From Physcia stellaris (taxonomy: Eukaryota > Ascomycota > Lecanoromycetes > Caliciales > Physciaceae), in assembly GCA_018902385.1 (NCBI GenBank), contig JABSSW010000047.1, positions 62,001 through 126,000 on the forward strand: a stretch of 64,000 bases of DNA, read 5' to 3'. The position numbers and the translations under genes are program-made. Below are positions 47,565-60,200 of this stretch, piece after piece. Within the stretch, counting starts at the first letter, position 1; each line of letters opens with the position of its first letter. The notes under the pieces were generated by a model. That model made no database searches, was not told the DNA's origin, and was given only the letters and a program-made list of their open reading frames with translations.

Positions 47565-49229
47565 ATGTTCCGCCGCCTCCCCCTCCGCCGCTCAACCCGC
47601 ACCCGTCTCCTCCGCGCCTCTCTCCTCCTCCTCTTCCTCATCACAGCAATCGACATCCTCTCCCTCTCGCGCCTCCGCGCCTCCATTCCACCACCCATAG
47701 GTTCCCCGCAAAACCCTCCCTCGCTCCCCCGAAAACCCTACAGCGGCGCCCCCTCCTCCTCGCCTCAACCCACTGGAACAACGCCCCCGTACTAACCTCG
47801 AATTGGACCACCGCCGTCCTGGCCCTGGCTGCCTACCTCGGACCCGCCAACCTCTTCGTGTCGATAGTGGAGAGCGGTAGCTGGGATGCGAGCGGGGAGA
47901 TCTTGCGCGACTTGGATCGGGAGCTGGGGAAGTTGGGTGTGGGTAGGAGGGTGCTTACGGGGGTGGAGGGCGGGAGGAGCCATAAGCAGGAGCTGGAACG
48001 GCCGATGGGGAAGGGGTGGGTTGATACGGGTGGGGATCGGGGGAGGGAGTTGAGGCGGGTTCCGTATTTGGCGGGGGTGAGGAATAAGGTGTTAGAGGTG
48101 CTGGAGGTGGGGGGTGAGAGTGGAGAGGGGGATGGAAATGGAAAGAAGAGAGTTAAGGTGAGAAACGATGAGAAGGACGGTGAGAATGGGAAGGGGACGC
48201 AGGGGAAGAGTAAGGGGGGAATGAAGAGGAAACCTAAAGCGGAGAAGCAAAGGGTTGAAGCGAAAGGACAGAATGAGAAAGAAGAGACGAAAGAGGGCGC
48301 GTGGGATTGGAGTAAGCTTGGGAAGGTGGTTTGGGTTAATGATGTTGTATTTACGGTACGCAGCTATCTCATCTCATCTCAGACTATCAATCAACCACCG
48401 ATCAACCTTTTCCCTCTCCAACCCTCATCTCTCTCCATCGCCCCCTCCCTTCATCGTATTCCCTATCCTGTAACTAGAAATCCGTACAAAGAGCGTCAAT
48501 TTTGACAAGCTCATTTCCCAGGTGGACGACATCCTCAACCTAATCAACACCCGCGACGGCGACTACGCAGCCGCCTGCTCAATGGACTACGCCAAGCCAC
48601 CCGCATATTACGACACCTTCGCGCTGCGGGACATAGAAGGCTACGAAGCCGTCACCAGCACATTCCCATACTTCCGATCGAAGATCTCACGCGACGCCAT
48701 GATCGCGGGCCAACCAGTCCCAGTGCAGAGCTGTTGGAACGGGATGGGTAAGTTTCCCTTGCCCTCTCAAACCCCCACTCACACTCCCCACCTAGTCTCC
48801 TTCTCCGCCCCCCCCTTCCTCCCCCCCACCACCCCACCCCTCACCTTCCGCGGCATCCCCGACAGCCTCGCCGCCCTGCACCTCGAAGCCTCAGAATGCT
48901 GCCTCATCCACACGGACAACGCGCTCACGCCCTCCAAAGGCGTCTGGCTCAACCCCGCCGTCCGCGTCGCCTATTCGCCCGCTGCGTACCGTGCCGTGCA
49001 TCGCAGCGAGCCGTGGCCCGCGTTGGGGGAGGCGTGGGCGGGCGTGCTTTGGAATCGCGGGGTTAGGTGGACGACGACGGAGGGGTTGAAGAGGTGGAGG
49101 GTTGGGGGGCGGGTGAGGAGGTGGGCTGGGGAGGGAGGCGGGAAGGGGGAAGCGAGGTGGGAGCCTGGGGTAGGGTGTTTGATTAATGAGATGCAGGTTT
49201 TGAGGGAGAATGGGTGGGCGCATGTTTGA
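47565..49229 (+). CDS. CAP59-family alpha-1,3-mannosyltransferase (CMT1-like)
   Basis: Type II Golgi-like layout: MFRRLPLRRSTRTRLLR, anchor ASLLLLFLITAIDIL, then a lumenal domain. Family blocks: STHWNNAPVLTSNWTTAVLALA, LGPANLFVSIVESGSWD, VWVNDVVFT, AACSMDYAKPPAYYDTFALRD, SCWNGM plus FRGIPDSLAALHLEASECCLIH, and WLNPAVRVAYS. Introns at 48356-48521 and 48748-48795 join these cleanly. The anchor exon and the STHWNN exon are in different frames, with no usable intron at 47690-47745. Either a one-base assembly error or a real frameshift lies there. A long Lys/Glu/Gly insert (about 48100-48300) interrupts the domain and is unusual. It transfers mannose in glycan or capsule-like polysaccharide synthesis by family. 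Confidence 0.75.
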
Positions 49230-50022
49230 GTGGGTTGTTAGGTAGGTATTGTGTATATGTAAGATATAATGTATACGTTGTACATGAATGAGACCTTGTG
49301 TGATGGCTGGGACATGTTTGTGAGGTGAGATAATTGTGGTCTAGGATGATTGTCTCGATTCTGTGGATTGGAGGGAGGAGCTTTCAGGCTGTGTGCGAGA
49401 CAGGGTTTGGAGCGTGGGTGGTATTCTTACCTCTAGACTGGTTTTTTGAGGGGGACGATTTACATAATACAAAGATACCATGCTATCATAAAATCGTGGG
49501 AATTCAAGGGACCCCTAATCACCAGAATGACATACGTTTATTTCTGCTAGTTCTGAAGTCATGTTCCGTTGCTATGAGTAATGAGCGCCTCGCTCGCTGC
49601 TGAATCGCAAATTCTCGGATCTGTTATTTCCACCTCCTGGTAGACTCAGATCACTTTGTCTTCCTCATCTCTTCAAAGGCGAAGATTCAAGAAGCTGAGA
49701 CCTTGATCTGAGCTATTCTATGCAGGTTTCTGTACGGATTTCATGTCTGCATGCTCATCGTCATGAAGCTTTATTTAATACATTGATGTCCTCCTGGGTT
49801 GAAACTTTGAATCGTATGATAATTCGATCAGGTTGCTCACTGGCCTTATTTCCCACTTCATTGGATGATGGGCAGAGAACTAGACGCTATTCGGTGCTCG
49901 ACTCCAGTCCTGGTGCTATTTGCATCGTGCTGAGAAATTGCGTTCGATCCTGAGCAGGATGGAGTATCCGACTTTACATACCATTGCTTGAGCTAAGGTA
50001 CTGCGACAGAACCATGGTCTTC
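49230..50022. other. Convergent intergenic spacer
   Basis: About 790 bases between converging genes, with no coding signal. AT-rich runs near 49250-49280 may include the mannosyltransferase 3' end. Confidence 0.4.
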
Positions 50023-51290
50023 TTACACAGAAGCCGCTTCTCCATATGGGGGAGGCGGGACAGCGTCTTCCTGGTTGGCTACTGCATATGGCTGTCCCTG
50101 AATAGGAACTAAACCGGTGATTGGCATATTTCCCGCAGGAACCGAGGGCGCTTGGTAGAGCTCGGGTAAGATCTCTAGGTCTCGGCGGAACCATTCAGCC
50201 CTAAAAGTCTTATGCGCACATTCCACCACCACCTTGATCTTCAAAGCATGGTGCACTTCGAGGTTGAACGTTGAAAACCTGGGGAGATGAATTGAGCATC
50301 GAGATGCAGGTTCATCAGCTTCCGAAGGTCTATACGCTCGGTTATTGGTTGTGGATTTTTCGCACTGTTGAATTCGCCGATGATGATGCGCTGCTCGTAA
50401 GCCTCGACCTTGTCCTCGGTCTTACTTCTCAGAGCGCCGTCGTTGAGGCAGCGGATCGTTCCCAGAGTCTCGAGCGACACTTTCACCTGTTTCAGATATA
50501 CGGTTGGCGGGTTTTTATTCGCTGACCGTTCGAGATCATGGTCTAAGGTAAGGAACATCGGTAGACCCCAGCCCATCACAGCGACTCTTGGTATTCGGAG
50601 ATCTATTTGAAAGAATGCTGCGGGTAAATTCTTCGATCGTACTGAATGTAGCTTCTCTATTAGAGTGAGACTGCGGTCCTCGTAGCCGGGGAGTAAGTGC
50701 ATGCTTTTACATTCAATCGCTTTCGCTAGCGTGTATGGCTGGGGGTCCGGCTCTGCAACGTCACGCTGCCCTTTCACGAGCAGTCGCTCGACGGTCTCCG
50801 AACCGCCGGATCCGAAGAATTTAGAGCCGTCCTTTACTAGTCTGGCTTCGATTTCGTAGGAGACGTAGCCGGAAACTTCTTTGGATAATCCTTGACGAGG
50901 AAGATCGTATGAGGGAGGTAGAGCTTGGTGGGGGTCATCATTGAAATTGTAGGATGGTCCATGGAATTGGTCGCCTCCGCGCGAGTGGCATCGGGGAGGA
51001 AATCTGAAGGAGAAATCCCAGGAGTGCTGGTTTGGATGCAGGGTGCGTGGTCCAGTGAAAAGAATTGTCTCGTAGTGGAAAATTGGAACGCGTCCGCGGT
51101 AGTAGTCGCGTTTCTTGTCTTTACCGGTGCCTCTGCTGATGACGAGTTTGGACTTGCAACGGCCGGAGAAAGCGATGAGAATTTGGCTGACGTCGATGTC
51201 GGACTTGCCTACGAGATGTACGGTGCCGCTGATGGGGGAGTTGGCTGTGTAGTATCTTTGAGGGTTATGAATGGTTATCTGGAGAGACAT
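50023..51290 (-). CDS. Alpha-arrestin (ART-like) with C-terminal PPPY motif
   Basis: The N-terminal arrestin fold starts MSLQITIHNPQRYYTANSPISGTVHL and includes YETILFTGPRTLHPNQHSWDFSFRFP; a C-terminal arrestin-type strand region follows. The first frame stops at 50241. The family sequence continues in another frame from 50282 (NLEVHHALKIKVVVECAHKTFRAEWF) to a stop at 50023. The switch coincides with the A-run at 50274-50277 (T-run on the coding strand), so one missing base would explain it. The tail ends VPPPPYGEAASV, where PPPY is a docking site for Rsp5/NEDD4-type ubiquitin ligases. Such arrestins direct ubiquitination and endocytosis of plasma-membrane transporters. Full length would be about 420 residues. 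Confidence 0.78.
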
Positions 51291-52189
51291 GATGTGCTTC
51301 CTAAGTACCTATGAAGGGGGAAGGTGTTACGGAGAATGGAGATTCTTGCTTGAGAACTCAAAGCGCGCAAGTATGAGAGATACTTCCGTACTTGGGTGTC
51401 TACAGAGAGCTCGTGTACTCATGGAACCATTGAGAGAAAGCCGAGATGTAGTACCACCTGAAAGAAAGCTTTCACAGGGATACCGAAATGTGTCGAGTCT
51501 GGAAATGAAGTCTAGTCATACTGAGGCTGTGCTGGCAAGCGACACGAGACCTTCCAGCTGCGGCACAGCGAGTCACTTAGAATAACCCTACATGCTAGGG
51601 ACACGAGATGTCAAATGAACACCATAAAGATACTCCGTATGGGCGATGTTGTGAGTTCCCACCTGCATTCTTTGAGTGGGGACTGGGAGTGTTGTGACTC
51701 TATTTTTAGATACATAGCAACAAGGCTTAGAGGCTTGGCGAGTGTGCGGGGACTCGGAGAAAGGTATCTCCATCTCCGTACCATACGCGAAATCCGATCT
51801 CATTCGGGTTTCTCTTCCCCAATGATACGATTGCAGGGTACACTGCGTTAGTCGTCTTCAAGCTGTGGAACCGCACGAACTGGTGGTGCCCCCAAGTCAC
51901 AATCATTGGACAACTATGTGAGGCTGAGGCTGACAATGATTACCCGGATATGTAGTAGTACCTCAAACCTCCGAGACCCACGGCATTTTTTCGTCTGTTC
52001 TGCAACCTGCACCCAATGTATTGGATGAAGTCTAGGCTTATGTACCAATAACAGCGCAATTATCTGTGCGTAAATCAGGGACATCATGATCCCATCTCCG
52101 CTTCTACAAGATAGCTACCTCTCCTCCTTGATTCCCTTCCCTTCCCTCTCTTTTCTTCCTTTTCTCTCTTCCTTCTCTGCATTGACGCA
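51291..52189. promoter_or_regulatory. Divergent promoter region with pyrimidine tract
   Basis: About 900 bases between the arrestin (-) and cell-wall protein (+) genes. A strong CT tract at about 52120-52180 immediately precedes the ATG at 52190, as in many highly expressed filamentous-fungal genes. No gene inside. Confidence 0.5.
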
Positions 52190-55100
52190 ATGCTATTCGG
52201 TATCTCGGTCAACACCATGCTGAATTTCTCTTACTTTGTCAATCTGCTTGCTTTAATTGTTCGTGGAGTCTTGGCCGCCCAATCAAGTAAGTGAAGAAAC
52301 AGCTCTCTTCCGTATCGATGCCTAATATAATCTCCTCAGTCCCATTTTCATCAAACCCCTCCTTCACAAATATCACAATTTTGCCTTCTGGAACTATTAG
52401 CGCATCACCTAGCCGGATCACCTCCGCTCTGTCGACCAATACAAGCTGCTCCTCCTGTGTTATTGCGCTCGATTATCAAGGGTTACAGCAGGTCGTTTGG
52501 CTTACCGAAACATGGACTACGACTATCGACACGGAATTTGTGACCGTGACTACCTTCAATGGATCGAATGCGACTGCTTTGACCAGTATCAGGACCGTCC
52601 TTGGCGATGTTGCGTCGCTCAACGCATCAGCTAATCCCTATATAGCCTTACTGGCTTCAATTGATGCTCTCAACATCGGGTATGTCAACACTAAGGCGAC
52701 CTTTGCACGTAGTACTGATGGCAGCGTCGGTACGACGTCTTTCCCTTATGGCCAAGCTTTTGCGGAAGTACGTCGCATCAATTATCGGTATATGGTACCC
52801 ATTGATGGCTGTCCCATGAACATGGGGCATATGGGCTCTGGACCATGTACATGCTTGATGAACACCTGGTTTCCCGCTTTGGTCCCCTTCAGCGGTGTAT
52901 CCACTTCGACATATTCGCTGAACAGGACCTATTACCAGCCACTCTCTTCTTCGCAGATGAATGAACAACTAATGCAAGGTGCACAAGACTATCAACAGCT
53001 CAAGCCTTGGGATGGCGAGAAATTTTCTGCCTGGCTTGCGGAGGATGAAGGATTCAAGTCCGCGTTTCCCAATTGGGAAGACTGCGCTTACTGGAACACT
53101 GGTAAGCCTTTCATGGAAACAAAGCTATCATCCCGAGAAGGAGACTCTAATGACGGTATTGAAACAGCTGCCGGCCCTCCAGCTGTGAAGATTCCGGTCG
53201 CCGCACTGACTACCACTGTCAGCACCACGGTGCAAAGTGCAGCACCCACATCGTCCCCTACTGCCAAACCTGCAGATCAACCCACCACCCCTATCGCGAC
53301 ACCCACCGCCCAACCCAATACTGGTCAGAGTGGTAGCGGATCGGGAGGTGGTTCCAACGGAGCTCAGGGCGGTGGGTCTGGCCACTCGGGGTCCAGCGGC
53401 TCCAGTAACGGTGGGTCTGGTGGTTCGGGGTCCAGCAGCTCCAGTGATTCAGGATCGTCGGCCTCGCAAGATAGCAATGGGTCTGGAACCCCGGACAATA
53501 CAGGCTCTTCAGGGTCAGGCGGCAATACTGGCTCCGAGGGTAATAGTGGGACTGGAAGTTCCGGTACGGGCTCTACTGGGTCGCAAGATGGTGACGAGAC
53601 TACCGGCCAAGCAGGCAATACCGCCAATTCAGGGTCAACAAGCAACAGTGGATCACACAGTAGCGGCGAGTCATCTGAAGGCTCAGGAAATACAGGCACT
53701 ACTCCGGATGGTGGTGTTGGATCACAGAATGGTGGTGGCTCGTCTGAAAATTCGAGCAATCAGGGCAATACTGGTTCTAGCCAAAGTTCTGGGTCACAGG
53801 ACGGCAGTGGATCTTCCGGAGACTCGGGCAACACAGGTAATACTGGGTCAAGCGGGGGTACAGAACCGAAAGGCGGTTCGGAGTCATCTGGGCATTCTGG
53901 AGACTCCAGTAACACAGCTTCAGGTTCAGGTACTGGCACTGGAACGCAAGGCGGACAAAGCACTGCTGTAGGATCCTCGGGCGGCGATAATTCATCAGGA
54001 ACCCAAGGGGACGGAGAGGCAGGAAGTTCTGGATCATCAGGCTCACCAGGCTCGGGAACTTCGGAACCAGACAATTTTAATCCAACAGCACCTTTCGTGG
54101 TAAGCGCTAATGGGCATACTGTATCCGGCACTGTCCTCGGTAGTACGGCTGTTGCTGTTGCCGGAACCACTATCGCTGCTGGTAGCTCCCCTATGTCAGC
54201 AGGAGGAGTCCTTATCTCTGTTCACCCTGGTGCATCCAGTATTGCTATCAACGGAGATTCGAAGCCTTTGCCTACGGCCAAACCAGCATACGGACCTGCA
54301 CCAATTGCAACCATTGGCGGGCAAATTCTCACTGCATCACCTGGGGCCTCAGAAGTATATTACGCAGGCACAACCATCTCAAGAGATGGATCCCATGCCA
54401 CTATTAGCAACAAAGACATCTACGTGGGTCCCTCGGGCCTTGTGATCGATAGCAGCTCAACAATCGCTCTCCCTACTGCTTTAAGCCAAGCGTCCAGCTC
54501 CGCAGATGAATCTAGCGCCGTGACCTTTACGGCAGCCGGCCATACCTTCACGTCATCCCCTTCGGGAATCGCTGTCGCAGGCACAATCCTGCCCTCAGGT
54601 AGTGCAGCCGTCATCTCAGGCACTACCATATCCTACGGTACACACGGCCTCGCAGTCGGCAGTTCCATTATTCCGATCCCCACGCCTCATCCATCATCTG
54701 CCAATGTCGCATCTGAATCTATCCACATCTTCACCCTCGGCGGCCAAGCCTTCACTGCAAATCCCACCGCGATTGCCGTAGCCGGGACAACACTCACACT
54801 CGGTAGCCCTGCCCTTACCATCTCCGGCACTGCCATCTCTCTCGGAAGCTCAGGCATCGTCATCGCATCATCCACGTACGCTATCCCTTCCGACGCCTTC
54901 CCATCCAGCACAACGGTCATAAACGGCGAAACCTTCACCATAAAGCCCACCGCTATCGAAATAGGTGGGACAACGCTCAGTGAAGGCGGTAGCGCAATCA
55001 CAATCAATGGAACAGCGATTTCTCTTGGATCATTGGGGCTGGTGATCGCAGGCTCGACTGTCCCCTACCACCATGGTCCATCTACTGCAGCTAGTACGAC

Positions 55101-55317
55101 GAGTGAGGGTCTTGGAGCGATCATTCTTGCTGGCTTTGGGCCTAGCTCTACAACTACAAATCTAGCTGCACCTACAGGAACGGGGTCATTGAATGGAACC
55201 AGTACATTTCTGGGATTTCAGGGTAAGGCTACGAAGTTGGGACGGGACTGCAAAGAGATCTTGACATTGGCGTCTTTGCTCCTGGGTGGATGGATGATAT
55301 ATTTTTATATCAGCTAA
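52190..55317 (+). CDS. Secreted repeat-rich cell-wall/adhesin-like protein, probably membrane- or GPI-anchored
   Basis: Exons 52190-52286 and 52340-55317 give 3075 nt (1024 residues); the intron is 53 nt. The signal peptide is MLNFSYFVNLLALIVRGVLA within the first exon (ATG at 52190 or 52217). A folded N-terminal region of about 250 residues with several cysteines and N-glycosylation sites follows. A Ser/Gly/Asn/Thr-rich stretch (about 53320-54080) comes next, made of short SGSS/NTGSS units. Then come five related modules of 50-60 residues, each with an [A/G]GTT-[I/L] and [I/S]SGT-[A/T]IS-type core (54095-55075). The C-terminus (ILTLASLLLGGWMIYFYIS) is hydrophobic and could be a GPI signal or TM anchor. 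The likely site is the cell wall, with roles in adhesion or surface properties; inferred from architecture. Confidence 0.82.
54095..55075 (+). repeat. Five degenerate protein-coding modules of 50-60 codons
   Basis: Modules begin near GHTVSGTVLGST, GGQILTASPGAS, GHTFTSSPSGIA, GGQAFTANPTAI and GETFTIKPTAIE. Each then has a GTT/GTI turn and a GL/GIVI strand ending before a Pro-rich break. The later copies are most alike. The regular strand-turn pattern suggests a beta-solenoid or beta-roll. Confidence 0.7.
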
Positions 55318-55656
55318 GCTTGGAAACGTGGTACTGATTCTTAGACTTTTTCCGACGTACCGGTGAGGTTCTCAGAGATCTGCATGATATCGTTCTCTTT
55401 CCTCTTGTGGGCAACTTCACACCACTTTTCGCTCGATAACTCGAACTCGCTGGTCTATGCCTGGACTTCAAAAATCCATCGATTCAGCGCCGGTATTCCC
55501 AAAACCCGACTGGAACAAAACTTGTCTTTGCTAGATTCGAACGAAGTGTTTCAGAGACAGGAGACTGAAAGGGACAGGGTACCTCAACGACCCGGCTCGT
55601 CCCTGCAGTCCCCGCTACACATAACTCTATCCTCGCTATCTGCAGCAAATCACCGC
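55318..55656. other. Convergent spacer
   Basis: About 340 bases between the stop of the cell-wall protein gene and the stop of the candidate small secreted protein. No gene seen. Confidence 0.4.
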
Positions 55657-56122
55657 CTATAGGGATTGTCTCTCCGCAGTTGAGATCGCCGGTGTTTGGG
55701 ATTTGGTTTCTCTGGTGCGGCTGCTAGTGCAGCCGCTGGGAGGGCAATCACCTGCAAAGGAGCAGCGGGCAATAGATTGGCTGGGACAGGCACAGCCACA
55801 GGAACATCGTCCAAGTCCTCGGGCACTGGTCTGCGGCGGGGATAAATAAGGCCATGTTTTTCGGACGGGCTGCTGGGCAGAGTCCTTGACCTGAGAGTTC
55901 AGGCCTGGAAAGGATGGGGTGTAGGAGATGGAGGCTCGGAAGGCGATTAGTTGTGTGTTTCGTTGGTGTTTGGGGTTACGTGAGTTATATATCTTTTGAG
56001 GCTGAAGATTAGAAAGAATCGAGACTTTGGGGATGTTTGGGACTTACAGGGTGTTGGTAGGGTATTGCTATTGGGATAAGAGGTGCGAGGAAGAGGGTCG
56101 TAAGTAAGGGGTGGAGATGCAT
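55657..56122 (-). CDS. Candidate small secreted cysteine-rich protein
   Basis: Exon 56122-56048 encodes 25 residues with a strong signal peptide (MHLHPLLTTLFLAPLIPIAIP) and ends in phase 0 at a perfect GTAAGT. The best acceptor (ctctcag, exon from 55890) gives a second exon to 55657. Total is 102 residues with seven cysteines, clustered as CSCGCAC and then spaced singly, an effector-like layout. Caution: another frame of the second exon is also open and reads Pro/Ala/Val-rich (GLIYPRRRPVPEDLDDVPVAV...). A different acceptor could give a proline-rich secreted protein instead. The signal-peptide exon is the secure part. Function unknown. Confidence 0.45.
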
Positions 56123-57242
56123 TGTCGACGGGAGAGATTTAAGCAACTGGGTATGCCAGTTGCGGAGGGGAAAACAAATCAATGGGAAAGCTTCGTCGTG
56201 GCTACTATGGGGGAGACTAGCTGTCTGAACAGCCTGCGCCGTTTCTCGACGTATGTCAAGGCAAACGTACAAGGCGGACGACCCGAACAGATCTTCAAGG
56301 ACCAGGCCAGTAATAAGCCGCGATGTTCCTGGATAGCGAAACCCCCAAGTAGTAGTTGTGAATTTCAGATCTTCGTCATTTTCGAGGTAATTCGAGCAAC
56401 GTCCCAGCCAGATGTCCTCTCAACTCTGGTAACTCTAGCTAGAGCCCATATTAGCCTATATTCCACCAATTGAGGACTAGCTTGTATAACGACAATAACG
56501 GGACTTCTTCCAACACTACTATGCCATATGACTCTATTAAGGCCAGAAAAGTACTATCCAGCTCCCACCTGATCATGTCATAATCCCATAGTAGTGCTGT
56601 CCCTTGTTTCTTAGAAGAGTAGCATCCAACTTCACCAGAAATATACGAACACTCATGATCATCCTGCTTTATCCAAATCGAACGAAAGACGTATCAGTTG
56701 CCACACCATAAAGGTTCTAAAAGCAGACCATCCACCCTGCGCAGATGATCGTTTCTTTGTAGCACAGCGTCCGTGACATGTAGCCGTCTGCTCTTCGTGT
56801 TCGGAACACGAAAGAGTAGAAAGAGACACCTACGGCGCAGACCTCGCAGATCTGTGAAGGTTATATTTTCACTTCAACTTCAACGGTTGGTTTTATTGCT
56901 TTGAGTCTCTCATGGCTATACCTCCAATCGGGTAGCTCTGGATTATTCTCAATCACTCATCTCTGTATAAGTATCTTGTTGGCGGTTGTTGAGCTGATCT
57001 TGACGGGTTTGGTGGAAAAGCCATTCGTTGTTACGGGGGGCAAGCTTCATCAACATGCAAACCTATTTGACAATTTTTATCTTTGTTACTCGATCGATGG
57101 CATTGCAAACCAACTGAGATTTACAAAGCGCCATGGTTAGCGAACGACCATGTCACTACAGCGACTAACTCACTTTTGCCAATCTAGTCGTAGAGCAACA
57201 AACCTCAATCCATTAAGGCAATCTTTTTCAACGAAAGACACC
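56123..57242. other. Intergenic region, no gene
   Basis: About 1.1 kb between two leftward genes. It should hold the secreted-protein promoter and the 3' end of the ABC pseudogene. No supported coding sequence. Confidence 0.4.
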
Positions 57243-60200
57243 CTAGACCACCCCCTCCACCGCCCCAAAACAAAGTCTCAGAAACGCCGAATCCCTTTCC
57301 AACAACACTTGCGGACTCTCAAACTCCACCAACCGTCCCTCATCCACAAAACCAACGGTATCAAACTCCCGCACACTCTGCAACCGATGCGTCACCGCAA
57401 CAACGGTGCAGTCCGCAAACTCCTCCCACAGCAAGCGCATCAGCATCGTCTCGGTGTCCGGATCCACGCTCGCGGCGAACTCGTCCAGAAGCACGATACC
57501 GGGTGCCCTGTTGCTGCTGCCACGACGGAGCAACACCCGTGCGAAGCTGAAGAGCTGTTGCTGTCCCTGCGACATGGGGCAGGCATCTATAGACGCGTCT
57601 AGGCCGCCTCGGGCGGAAATAAGGGCCCATAAGCCTACCTTTTGGAGGGTGTGGGTGATGGCTGCGTCTGAAGCTGTGGTGTTGAGGGTCAAGTTGAAAC
57701 GGACCGTGCCTTTTAGGAGGAGGGGCTCCTGTGGGATGGTCAGGATGGCGGCGCGGATGAATTCACGGGTGAGGGTTGTGGTGTCGATATCGCCGATTGT
57801 GATGGATCCGCTGCTGAGGTCGAGGAGGCGGAGGAGGACTAGGAGAAGGGTGCTCTTGCCGCTTCCACTTCGTCCTACGATGGCGACTTTTTGGCCTGAG
57901 TTTATGCTCATGGTCACGTTCTTGAGGATTGGGGTGGCGGCAGGGCTATCTCTATGTCAGCGTTTTGTGTCTTAATTTCGTTACCACTTTTTGCGTGTTT
58001 ACCTGTAGGAAGCTGATACATTTGAGAGTCTGACACTGGTTAGGTTCGGCCAGCCTGGTGGAGGCAGGCTGTTTCCGCCGCCGGTGTTTTCGGAAGATAC
58101 TGTCGATTCAAACGTCTTGATTCTTGCTATCGCGCCTAGCGAGGTCTCGAGTTGAGTCCATGCGTCAATAAGATACGCTAGAGAGGTGTTCATGGATATG
58201 ACACTAATCAAGGCAACTCCCAACGCCCCGCCACCCGAGTAATGTGGCAGTTGGGTCACCAAGACGACAATCAAAGTTGCGACAGCAACCACGATCAGAT
58301 CTAGGACTAGATTGAGCCACCGCTGGATGCTATGTAAAAGGTAGTACGGTCTCTGAGATCGATCAAGTAAACTTGAGTTGAGTCCATTCCAGGCATCCTG
58401 CCACTTGAAAGCCCTGATGGTCACTAGGCCCTCCAGAGTCTCCAAGAAGTGGGTGTAAAGAGGCGACTTCTCCTCAATATCCATCAGTCGTAGTTGTCGT
58501 GATGTACGGAAGTAGATCCGCTGCAGTATTTATACGAAGGCAATACTGAGGGGTATGACGGCGGAGACATATTTTGATGCAGTCGCAATGAGCAAGAAAG
58601 CCCCAACAACGGTTAGAGCGTCATTTGTGGTCTGCAGAATCGCCGTCGGTAATTGTAGGTCGATAAGAGACATATCTTGGCTAAATCTATGCAGCTTGAG
58701 CGGCGATATTTTCCAAATCGTTGTGAGCGCTTACCGATTTAGAGTCACACCTATATCTGTAGCCAAAAAAAATGCGAGCGGTGCGCTCATCACACTCTGC
58801 AATAAGCTCTTATGTATTCTGGCAGAGGATTTTGGTACGGCGGAGACAAGAAGGATAAGAATGGCAGCTACGAGTGCAATCATAGCAAGGATGCCAAACA
58901 TGATGTAGATCCCAAGATATCTGCCAGTGCACCGTCCTGGATGGATATCTTCACTTTCGGCTCACCATCGCTGCCAGACACTGGAAAAGTCAAGGCCGAA
59001 GATCACCGTGACCATGGCGAACAAGAAGACAGAAGACCGAATCCATCCTACAGACTTCGCATAGCAAATATATAGGCTAAAGTCACCGTTTCGTCTTGTG
59101 AGATCATGGACCTCAGAGGCTTCGTCCGTAGCTGTAGAAGAGCAATCCTCCTGCCTATCGCCTCCACAGGCATGGTCTCGACGCGATATTCGGCTGACAG
59201 ATTTGTTATATATTAACTTTGAGATTCTAGCCGCTTCTTTGTGCCATGTTCTGTGATTTGGCCCTGGAAGTCAAGCACAACGACTGTTGTGTTTGGACTA
59301 AAGTACTGAATTATATAGCCAACAGCAGTGATATGTCGACCTAGGGCTACTAATTTACACCTCAAGGTTGGGTTCTTGGTACTACTTACGAGAATAGCTT
59401 GTAAGCACCACTGTCACCCCGTGCTTGCCACAGAGTCCTTCCGGACCAATTACAGGAGTTTGAATTCTCTGCTTGGTCTCTTCATCAAGACCACTCGATA
59501 TATCATCAAGAATCAAAACTTCTGGGCATGTATAGAGAGCGCGAGCCAAAGCTACTCTCTGTCGCTGGCCGCCACCAAATGAGGCTCCTTTACTCCCAAT
59601 CAAAGTCTGAGGGCCATGCAGGAATTTTGAAATTTTGACATCCAGAGTGCAGGCTTCATTGTACTCTGAGGTACCGATAATTACCTGACGAATCGAAGAG
59701 TTTGGTAGCCAAGGCTTTTGAGCACAGAAACCAATTGCGGCCACTGTAGCTCGCACGCAGCCTCTTGTAGGGTGTATTTCGCCGAGGCAAGCTTTTAAAA
59801 GCGTACTATTACCTTGCACGGCATATTAGGACATCATCAGACAGACACGTAGACGAGAACACATACCACATCCTGTAGGGCCTACAAGAACCGTGATCGA
59901 TCCGCTCAGAACACGGAGTGACATTCCTCGCAACACTAGCGGCCCTTTCAACGAATAGCCAAAATCCGCGTCTTCAATGACGAAAGATTCAGTGACCTCA
60001 ATAAGTCTTGACAATGAAAATCTGATTTTCCCTAATTCGTCGAGCTTGATGTCATAATCATACATGACAGGTTCGGAGATGTATTCGACCTCGGTTCATT
60101 CTTTGCTGCTGTTTTCAGATAGTCCTCTATACACCTAAAGTATCCTAGGCTTGCTTTAAAGGAAGGTATTACATAGACGAGACTTTGTAATGAGGTACTG

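Noticed and set aside
53364-54170. Antisense and shifted open frames across the Ser/Gly-rich region
   Set aside because: They are by-products of the skewed repeat codons of the sense gene; the sense frame has the signal peptide, intron and anchor.
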